Positions 56,459 to 64,000 of a stretch of DNA of 64,000 nucleotides are shown piece by piece. Under the pieces are notes generated by a model that was not told where the DNA came from, made no database searches, and saw only the letters and a list, made by a program, of their open reading frames with translations. Source of the stretch: Bidens hawaiensis (lineage: Eukaryota > Streptophyta > Magnoliopsida > Asterales > Asteraceae); NCBI GenBank assembly GCA_021521415.1, contig JAIQDT010007653.1:45209-109208 (forward strand). Reading direction: 5' to 3'. The first letter of the stretch is position 1, and each line of letters begins with the position of its first letter. The position numbers and the translations under genes are program-made.

Positions 56459-56632
56459 AAAGGTATGGTTTAAGTAGGGAACAAACACTAATAATATCTG
56501 TGAATGTAGGGAACATACCCTAATAATATCTGCGAATGTAGGAAACGGACCCTAATAATATCCGCGAATGTAGGAAACAGACCATAATAATATTTGCGAA
56601 GGTTATAGGGTAGAATGCTCTTTAAAACTTGC
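56459..56632 (+). mobile_element. Tekay-family LTR fragment
   Basis: It carries four tandem units AGGGAACATACCCTAATAAT with TCTGCGAATGT, followed by GGGTAGAATGCTCTTTAAA. These match, on the opposite strand, the subrepeats and the adjacent GAGCATTCTACCC of the solo LTR near 4080. So this is part of the same LTR family, lying between two Retand-type elements. Confidence 0.8.
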
Positions 56633-56763
56633 ATGTATGTATGTATGTATGTATGTATGTATGTATGTATGTATGTATGTATGTATGTATGTATGTATGT
56701 ATGTATGTATGTATGTATGTATGTATGTATGTATGTATGTATGTATGTATGTATGTATGTATG

Positions 56764-56795
<32 letters not shown>

Positions 56796-56850
56796 GAAAG
56801 AATGAATGTATGAATGTATGTAAGTATGTAAGAAAAAATGAAGGTATGTA
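56633..56850 (+). repeat. ATGT microsatellite, about 40 units
   Basis: An uninterrupted run of ATGT of about 160 bp (56633-56793) is followed by imperfect units (ATGAATGTATGTAAGTATGT) to about 56850. The corresponding part of the solo LTR (4010-4080) has only scattered ATAC/GTAT units. Exact length in the genome is uncertain because such tracts are error-prone in sequencing. Confidence 0.95.
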
Positions 56851-56864
56851 TTAGGATTGATATT

Positions 56865-57479
56865 TTCTATGCTGAGGATATATTATCCTTGACGATATGT
56901 ATGGATCAGTTATCCTCCTAAAAAGCGCCAGAATTATGTCGAAGATCAAGGATCCTCAGAGGTTGGTATTATTAACAATTGTTTCATGTGTGTAGGTTAG
57001 TGTTCAACAGAAGTAACGACTTTGTGACTTGGTCTACCTTAAATTTTGCTACTGGAAGCTCCCGGCACGTGGTCAATGAACGTTGGAGGAGTTGTGGAAT
57101 AGTGGAAGATAATTAGGACTAGTTGTTAAATGTATTTTCTTTATAAACATCGAGATATGATCGATTAAAAACACACTTGTACTCTCACACACACAAGAGC
57201 ATAATCAATAACTCTCTCTACACACTAGCTTAATTTGTAACATCGATCACAATCTTCAAACACTTGTAACCTTTTTTGATTAATAAATTGGTGATTGACG
57301 AGTTCTCATCACCCGGGGTTTTTTTCCTTTGATCTAAACAAGATCAATGGGTTTTTCCTCGCAACAAATAGATGTGTTCATCTTAATTTCATTCATACAT
57401 TCATTGTTAATATCATAGCACTAGACCTCCCATTTACAGATTTGGATACATTATCCTTAGCTGATTTTTATCCAAAACA
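56865..57479 (+). repeat. 5'-truncated LTR of a second Retand-type element
   Basis: From CTATGCTGAGGAT on, it follows the order of the minus-strand LTR at 55828-56458: GATCAAGGATCCT, TGCTACTGGAAGCTCC, CACGTGGTCAATGA, GTTGGAGGAGTT, then a transcribed-end-like part and CCAAAACA at the end. The first bases are missing where the Tekay fragment joins. Confidence 0.75.
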
Positions 57480-58303
57480 ATTCTGCGCCACCGTGGGGCA
57501 ATTGGTGCTATAATCCATATCATTCCTATCAACTTTCAATTTCTTTTGTATACTCATTTCACTATCAATTGCCTCTCAATCAACCTCTGCTTCATCAACC
57601 ATGCCGTCATCAGTTCCTCTCTCATCCAGGACTTTGCCACCGATGCCTCCGCCAATCACGGTAGCACCACGAGCCGCTGCTGCTGGAAGCAAGACGCAAC
57701 TACAGGTCTTCCAGAGCTCGAAAACAGCTGCTGCTACGCCGGTGGTTAATATTAACAGTGACGTTTCATCTATGTTTTCGCAGGTTAAAGCATACATGGA
57801 ACAACAAACCAAAACTAACCAGAGGATCCTCCGGGAGATAGAAGACCTCAAGAGGACTAAGAGGCCGGCAGAGGATCAAACTCCTCTAGTGCCTTGGATG
57901 CTTGATTTCACTACTCCAGGATCCTTGGCTCAACATGCGCAAGGATCATCCATCCTTCAACCGGGGTCCATGGGTCAGTCAGCTCAATGATTCTCAACTT
58001 TTCAGCAAGGATCATCCATCCTTTAACCGGGGTTCATGGGTCAGATAGCTCAAGGATCCTCAGTATTTCAGCAAGGATCATACATCCTTCAATCGGGGTC
58101 CATGGGTCAGCAAGCTCAAGGATCCTCGACCTTTCAGCAAGGACCATTGATCCTTCAACCAGGATCCTTCGGATCATATCCTCACGGATCCTTCAAGTCC
58201 CAACCACTGGGATCCTTATCCACAATCAAGGATCCTCTGGGATTCAACATCAACGATCCTCCGAGGTCCATGAAGGAGATATAATCCCCATGCAGACCAT
58301 AGT
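57480..58303 (+). pseudogene. Second Retand-type gag start, truncated
   Basis: Leader with CGCCACCGTGGGGCAATTGG, then a frame from 57601: MPSSVPLSSRTLPPMP, VKAYMEQQTKTNQRILREIE and AEDQTPLVPWMLDFTTPGS, followed by GS/Q-rich repeats (QGSSILQPGSMGQ units). A stop comes at 57988-57990 and the repeats continue in other frames to about 58280. The capsid is absent because the LTR at 58304 cuts in. It is oriented opposite to the neighbouring Retand element. Confidence 0.85.
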
Positions 58304-60075
58304 TGTCACGCCCCGACTTAAGGCCTAGGCGTGTGACCACAAGTTGGTAACTGTTTTGTAAATATATCAGAGTTTATGGGTTAATTTTAGCGGAAGACTT
58401 TAGGTTGAATATAATATTAATTTACATTGAAAATTTACTTGGGAATTAAATACCCGAGTATTAGTTTACAAAAGATATGTTTTCATATTACAAGGATTTT
58501 ATATCAAAAACGGAGCCATCTTGTACGCGCTTATATCTTCAATAAGACTCCAATCCTTGTCAACGCTACTTATGCTTAATTACCTGCAATGGGTTGGAAA
58601 AAAAATACGTCAGCTATATGCTGGTGAACACGTATGACTCAATAAAACATTTTGAATGACGATTACAATACAAATGTAATTTTCTTGACAATATCAGCGG
58701 AAGCATTTCTACTTACGGTATATGTACCACTGCCCTACACACACAACGGTATTCCCCGAGCCAAATGGCCCTAAACTGAGAACTGGTCATGACCGTTTAA
58801 GCTCGCGGCTTCATTGCCTTTGATTGATTGATTGAGCTTTAACAGATATGTTTGGATCCATACACATGCGTATTCGGTATGAGTTGATTTTATTCTATAC
58901 TTTGTATTATAGCATTTTAGAGATTGCATGATCTCATGTAAGCATTGATTGACTCGTTAAGACAAACACCCGTTCATCTTATTGAGTATAATATGTTTTG
59001 ACTGACTGAAAAGGTTAACGAATTCACGTTATAAAAGGTTTGAACATATTCACCTGTATCGTAGGTGTTGTAAACCTTGACTGATTGATTGATTGACTGT
59101 GAATGATACTAACCTATACATAAATAGGTTCGTATGAATGTTTTGAATGATGTTAAGCTATGATTGTAAGCTTAACCTTGAAATCGTTTGTCTTTGATTG
59201 TGAATGAAAACACTTAGTTTTATGTGACATTTGATATAGCATGCTTTGGCCTAATAGGTTCTATCACGTTGGTAAGTTTCTCCAGGTAAGTAAACGGGTC
59301 CCTCGGTTGATTGGGATTTATGAGAATTACTTTTCCTTAGGCAAGAAACCTACTACTATTGATATCCCCCTTCCAGTTACTACATTCCCGTCAAAATATA
59401 TCTTTCGTTTAATATTACTTCATCATGAAGTAACGTTTATGAAAACATGATTGTGAATGAATGTTTGTAAAATACGATCAAGGTTAAAGGCCATAGCCTC
59501 GATTGGTAGTCTAAGCTATCATTCAAATAACTTAAACATAACTCCTACCTTAATTCGGATTCTTAGATTGATAAAACGATAAGGCAGGACTTGATCTACT
59601 TTCTTATGTGATTGCTAGCTTAATTCCAACTTCGTTTCTTGCACGAATATCGAGAAAATGGCACGTCGGCTTGTTACGGAAACGGGGCACGTTTTCCAAG
59701 GCTATGTGTGTGCAAAGAAAGGTGTTTTTGGGATGAAATGAGCTCATGCCCGTCACCCCCTTTTATAGCCCATCCTGGACCCCGTCGCGTACCGCACACG
59801 GTCCTTTGGGGCTGGTCGCGTACCGCGACGTCGCAAAAATACACCGCCTTATGCGGTGGTGACACGTGGCCTGTCATAATGCGCCACGTGTCGACACAGT
59901 GTTCAACACGTGTCCACTGACTAAGCAACCCCATCGCACTACGCGATGGGTTGTTTGTTACTCCGTCGCGTACCGCGACGGGAGAAGATTTTCCGAATTT
60001 ACAATTCTGGTCCCTGTACTTTCTAAGTTAATATATTTAAGCTTAAATTAAGAGGGTTAGGAACGTGGTGTTACA
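58304..60075 (-). repeat. 3' LTR of a second chromovirus-like Ty3/gypsy element
   Basis: 1772 bp; plus-strand ends TGTCACGCCCCGACTTAAGG and CGTGGTGTTACA. It sits in the gag repeats of the Retand fragment; the left flank ends ATAGT but the partner target site lies outside the window. A promoter module with three G-boxes and a TATA box is listed separately. Hairpins are frequent in 59780-59985, for example GTCGCGTACCGCGAC repeated and CCCATCGCACTACGCGATGGG. Confidence 0.9.
59761..59912 (-). promoter_or_regulatory. LTR promoter with three G-boxes and TATA box
   Basis: On the minus strand, CACGTG at 59907-59912, 59885-59890 and 59863-59868 stands upstream of TATAAAA (59761-59767), at distances of about 95 to 150 bp. 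The context GACACGTGGC/GCCACGTGTC is that of ABRE-like G-boxes bound by bZIP or bHLH factors in plants. Whether the LTR responds to such factors is inference. Confidence 0.6.
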
Positions 60076-60111
60076 TCGTCCCCACCTTTTGAATAATCTC
60101 GTCCTCGAGAT
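60076..60111 (-). other. Polypurine tract region of the second gypsy element
   Basis: On the minus strand CGAGGACGAGATTATTCAAA is followed by AGGTGGGGACGA directly before the LTR. It is the usual purine-rich primer site. Confidence 0.75.
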
Positions 60112-61497
60112 TTATTGGAATAGATTGGGATACTTTTTCTTCATTTCTGACTCGAGTTCCCACGTATACTCGGGTCCTCGTCTTGAATCCCATTTGATTG
60201 TCACGAGCTTGAGTCGTTTGTGTTTGAGAAACTTGATCATGCTATCTTCTATTTGAATAGGTTGTTCCACAAACTTAAGCTTCTCGTTGATCTTAACATC
60301 TTTCAATGGCATAGCAAGGGTTTCGTCGGCTAAACACTTGCGCAGATTAGATACGTGAAACACGTCATTTATTCCTTTCATTTCATCGGGTAACTCTAAA
60401 CGATAAGCAACTGGTCCAATTCTTTCAAGTATCTTAAATGGTCCAACGAATCTTGGACTCAATTTTCCTTTCTTCCTGAATCTTACTACACCTTTCCAAG
60501 GCGACACTTTCAATAAAACTTTATCGCCTTCTTTAAACTCTAAAGGCTTGCGACGAACGTCCGCATAGCTCTTTTGTCTGTCTCTTGCTATCTTTAATCG
60601 TTCTCGGATTTGTATAACTTGATCAGTGGTTCTTTGAACAGTTTCAGGTCCTGACAATTGACTATCACCTATTTCTGACCAACATACAGGTGTTCTACAC
60701 TTACGCTCATACAATGTTTCAAATGGTGCTGCTTGGATACTCGTATGATAGCTGTTTTTGTACGAGAATTCCATTAGCGCGAGATGAGTGTCCCAACTTC
60801 CTCCTAAATAGATAACACAGGCACGAAGCATATCTTCCAGGGTTTGAATTTTTCGTTCACTTTGGCCATCAGTTTGGGGATGATAAGTAGTACTTAAGTT
60901 TAATCGAGTCCCCATAGCCTTTTGAAAACTTGAAGTGAATCAACTATCCCTATCGGATATGATGGATAGCGGCACACCATGTAAGGATACTATGTTTTCA
61001 ACATATAAATATACTAACTTATCCATACTAAACGTTTCTTGAATTGGAATGAAATGAGCAGATTTGGTAAGTCTATCGATAATATTCCAGATCGCATCAT
61101 TTTGACGAGAAGTTTTAGGTAACTTCATGATGAAATCCATAGTTATCATATCCCATTTCCATATCGGGATTTCCGGTTGTTTTAGTAATCCTAACGGCTT
61201 TTGATGTTCAGCTTTCACTTTTGAACACTTCAGGCACTTAGCTACATACAAAGCAATGTCTTTCTTCATCCTGATCCACCAATAATCATATTTTATATTA
61301 TGATACATCTTGTCACTTCCCGGATGCATCATATACTTTGACTTGTGTGCTTCTTCTAAAATTTTATCTCTTAGACTTCCGATCATTGGTACCCAAATCC
61401 TAGTATCAAGTCTAAGGATTTCGTCATTTCCTTTAATCAATTGATCAATTGTGTCGTTCTCTTTTTCGGCTTTAATAGTTCCTTCCTCTAGTGCCAA
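60112..61497 (-). pseudogene. Integrase of the second gypsy element, broken
   Basis: HHCC zinc region with HKSKYMMHPGSDKMYHNIK and CLKCSKVKAEHQK; core with TMDFIMKLPKT, ISDRDS and GQSERKIQTLEDML (D,D,E present). A stop at 60940 and a short deletion lie just after ISDRDS. The C-terminal part has KLSPRFVGPFKILERIG, VFHVSNLRKCLAD and, at the end, KLVTIKWDSRRGPEYTWELE, a chromodomain-like tail as in Tekay-type elements. The reading frame is the same before and after the stop. Confidence 0.93.
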
Positions 61498-62157
61498 CTT
61501 CTGAGCTTCTTTGATCTGACTAGCTAAATCAACTTTAAGTTCTAGTCTAAGAGCTCGAACTCTCTTTGGTTCCCATGTTCTTTTCTACTTAAGGCTTCAG
61601 CCACAACATTCGCCTTCCCTTCATGATATATGATCTCACAGTCATAATCATTAAGCGTTTCCATCCATCGCCTTTGTCTCATGTTAAATTCTTTTTGATC
61701 AAATATATGCTTCAAGCTTTTGTGATCAGTGTATACCGTGAATCTAACACCATACAAGTAATGTCGCCATAACATCAACGCAAAAATTATAGTGCCTAAT
61801 TCAAGATCGTGCGTGGTGTAATTCTTTTCTTGAGCTTTCAATTGTCTGGAAGCATAAGCAATCACTTTCTTTCCTTGCATCAAAACACTTCCCATTCCCG
61901 TGTGTGAAGCATCACAGTAAATGATAAATTTTTCTAGCCCTTCTGGCAAAGCCAGAATCGGTGCATTAGTTAACTTTTGTTTAGTGTTTCGAATGCTTCC
62001 TCTTGCTTCGGTCCCCATTCAAACTTAATTGCTTTTCTTGTAAGTGTAGTTAATGGGACAGCTATTCGAGAGAAATCTTGTATGAATCTTCTATAGTATC
62101 CGGCCAAGCCTAGAAAACTTCGGACTTGTGTCGGTGTCTTGGGTTTCTCCCATTTGG
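61498..62157 (-). pseudogene. RNase H of the second gypsy element, broken
   Basis: Frame 61542-62018 shows [56 protein letters not shown] and [19 protein letters not shown]. The family end motif ADALSRK reads AEALSRK. The frame differs from that of the RT (change near 62190) and from that of the integrase (change near 61540). Confidence 0.93.
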
Positions 62158-62733
62158 TTATAGCCTCAATCTTAGCTGGGTGTACTTGAATCCCTTCTCA
62201 ATTATAACATGACCAAGAAACTGTACTTCGGACAACCAAAATTCACATTTTGAAAATTTGGCGTATAATTTCTCATTCCTTAGGGTTTCAAGTATGATTT
62301 TAAGATGAACTTGATGATCGTCTTTGGATTTTGAATAAACAAGGATGTCATCGATGAAAGTAATAACAAACTTGTCCAAATATAGCTTGCAAATCCGATT
62401 CATCATGTCCATAAAAGCTGCCGGAGCATTAGTGAGTCCAAAAGGCATAACGGTGAACTCATAATGTCCGTATCGGGTTCTAAAGGCTGTATTTGGTATA
62501 TCTTCTTCTTGCACCTTCAATTGATGATAATCCGATCTTAGGTCAATCTTGGAAAAACAACTTGCTCCTTCAAGCTGATCAAACAAGTCGTTGATACTTG
62601 GTAATGGATATTTGTTCTTGATCGTGACCTTGTTCAGTTCTCGGTAATCTATGCACATCCTCATCGATCCGTCCTTCTTCTTTACGAACAAAATTGGGGC
62701 TCCCCACGGTGACGAACTCGGTCGAATAAATCA
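62158..62733 (-). pseudogene. Reverse transcriptase of the second gypsy element
   Basis: RT motifs [30 protein letters not shown] (first aspartate), [16 protein letters not shown] and [11 protein letters not shown] (paired aspartates) are all present. The usual SGYHQ reads SDYHQ. A TGA stop at 62731-62733 separates it from the protease side, and the frame shifts near 62190 in the connection. Catalytic residues are otherwise intact. Confidence 0.94.
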
Positions 62734-63408
62734 TTTCTCTAACAATTCATCTAATTGTTTCTTCAGCTCCTTCATTTCCATTGGTTCTAGACGAAAAGGT
62801 GATTTGGCAATTGGTGATGTTCCTGGCATGTGGTCGATCTTAAATTCTACTTCTCTATCAGGCGGGGCTCCTGGTAGCTCATCAGGAAATACATCTTGAA
62901 ATTCGGACACGATTGGCACTTCCTCCATCTTCTTTGGTTCGGGTTCTCTCGTTACATAGGCCATGAATGCGAGGCATCCTTTACCTATGCAATGATTTGC
63001 TTTGATCTTGGAAATGATTCCTACCTTTCCTCCTTCTTTGTCTCCGATTATACGAATGGTTTTGTTATTGGGTGTTCGAATGTCGATGGCTCTATAGTTA
63101 CATAGGATACGGGCTTGATTAAACGATAACCAGTCCATACCTAAAAATACATCAAAACCTGCCAATGTCATGGGTAACAATCGTACAGGTATGACGTGAT
63201 TGGCTAAAGAAATTGTGGCACTATCTAAAGCCTCGGTTATTCTACTTACATTACCATCAGCAGTCTCGACTTCATAATGTTTATCAAATTTAACTAAGGG
63301 CTCATTTAATAGACTACAAAACTTATAATCTATAAAGCTTTGGTTTGCACCCGAGTCAAATAGAACTCTAGCATAAACATTATTTATAGGAAACGTACCG
63401 GTGATCAC
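62734..63408 (-). pseudogene. Protease of the second gypsy element
   Basis: The active-site motif LFDSGANQSFIDYKF and the later AGFDVFLGMDWLSFNQARI are clear, followed by FQDVFPDELPGAPPDREVEF and the RT lead-in. The frame is open for 225 codons. A one-base frame difference at about 63400 separates it from gag. Confidence 0.93.
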
Positions 63409-63710
63409 GTCCGGTATAATCTGCTGCCTTCTGGGTATCTAGCATAAAGACACGAGCATTTCCTTTCTTGGCATCGGTCTTCGTACCACTTCCACTTGCT
63501 CCAACCGTCACTACCGTTGTCTTCTTCTTTGGACACTCAGTGCTATAGTGTCCTTTCTCACCACACTCAAAGCGTACTCCTGTCTTTTTCCGGCAATCTG
63601 CTTCCGAGTGGCCCAATTTCTTACAGAATCCACATACAATGGTATTAGTTGGTCGAAGACATTTGCCGAAATGTCTCCTTCCGCATGACTTGCAAATGGG
63701 GCGACTATAC
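63380..63710 (-). pseudogene. Gag nucleocapsid end of the second gypsy element, truncated
   Basis: Three cysteine clusters: ICKSCGRRHFGKC (CxxC...C type), VCGFCKKLGHSEADC and a third reading FECGEKGHYSTEC where the first cysteine pair is incomplete. The order of an HFGKC cluster before standard knuckles is shared with the Tekay-type gag at 14340-14550. The capsid would lie beyond 63710 but is cut by another LTR. Confidence 0.85.
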
Positions 63711-64000
63711 TGTAACGATTCCGGCAAATTCAGGTATACCCTAGCCGGTATATACTATTTACGTGTTATTAAATATTGAATATATGAATTATAATGCATT
63801 TATACGAGTATATATGATTCACAGTACGAATTATACTCGATTATACAGTGAATCGTATTGGAATTACGATTAACCGATTGACGATTATTGAAACCCGAAC
63901 GAATCGGGGATTACATTTAGACGAAATATATGATATTTAGTGATGTTTATAAAGTATTAGAGCTTCGGGAGAAGTGAAATAAAGCACAGAAAGGAATTTC
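63711..64000 (+). mobile_element. Start of a further LTR, cut by the window end
   Basis: At 63711 the gag sequence breaks off into TGTAACGATTCCGGCAAATT, a typical start for a long gypsy LTR, and continues as AT-rich non-coding DNA to the end. No partner end can be seen. Orientation is not settled because such LTRs can show TGT...ACA at both ends. Confidence 0.45.

Noticed and set aside
22924..56468. Target duplication for the outer Retand element
   Set aside because: Left flank GGGAA and right flank AAAGG do not match, and the left LTR is too decayed to place its end.
56633..56793. Possible CRISPR-like or satellite array
   Set aside because: It is a 4-bp microsatellite without spacers; the LTR subrepeats at 4105, 12275 and 19700 are likewise simple tandem repeats without unique spacers.
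59639..59934. Open frames of about 90 codons on both strands in the 58-60 kb LTR
   Set aside because: They arise from GC-rich palindromic LTR sequence that lacks stops by composition; they overlap the promoter module.

Overview
This window looks like gene-poor, transposable-element-dense nuclear DNA from a flowering plant. It has AT-rich intergenic sequence, plant-type LTR retrotransposons of both superfamilies, initiator-methionine tRNA primer-binding sites, and fragments of two plant gene families (a COMT-type O-methyltransferase and a probable Argonaute exon). The style of the LTR ends and the extra reading frame of the copia element remind me of Asteraceae elements; that is recollection, not a search. 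I see no intact host gene, RNA gene, CRISPR array or bacterial-type operon. Almost every long reading frame belongs to a retrotransposon, and almost all are broken.

Layout. 1-3.6 kb: AT-rich flank without a supported gene. 3.6-5.8 kb: solo LTR of a Ty3/gypsy Tekay-type family (minus strand, target duplication TCGGT), inserted inside an older inverted-repeat arm whose partners lie at 6.9-7.5 kb and 9.3 kb. 5.8-10 kb: intergenic DNA with a probable Argonaute PAZ exon fragment at 8.5 kb and an inverted pair of TATA-bearing segments. 10.05-20.45 kb: an O-methyltransferase gene fragment (minus strand) split by a complete but mutated 9.7-kb Tekay-type element (10595-20305, plus strand, target duplication TGAGA). 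20.5-22.9 kb: AT-rich spacer.

22.9-56.5 kb is a nest of insertions. Layer 1 is a Tat/Retand-type Ty3/gypsy element on the minus strand, with gag, protease, RT and two RNase H domains but no integrase. Layer 2, inserted at 24418-51810 with target duplication ATACT, is a non-coding LTR retrotransposon with an unusual LTR-internal-LTR-internal-LTR structure. Layer 3, inside its left internal region at 30386-43531 (target duplication TCATG), is a 13-kb copia element of SIRE type with an extra reading frame. Layer 4 is an unrelated 2.24-kb LTR (37410-39653) that sits where most of the copia integrase should be. Removing layer 2 and one copy of its target duplication brings the two halves of layer 1 back into one reading frame.

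56.5-58.3 kb: a Tekay LTR fragment carrying a roughly 160-bp ATGT microsatellite, then a second, plus-strand Retand fragment (LTR and gag start). 58.3-63.7 kb: the 3' LTR and pol of another Ty3/gypsy element on the minus strand, whose gag is cut at 63711 by one more LTR that runs off the window.

The most interesting signals are in non-coding parts: the three-LTR non-autonomous element; a perfect inverted repeat of the octamer AACTTCGC next to the copia promoter, with the same octamer arrayed in the leader and in a spacer; a conserved 18-bp palindrome beside the Tekay TATA box; three G-boxes upstream of the TATA box of the 58-60 kb LTR; and pervasive GGATCC enrichment in the Retand elements.
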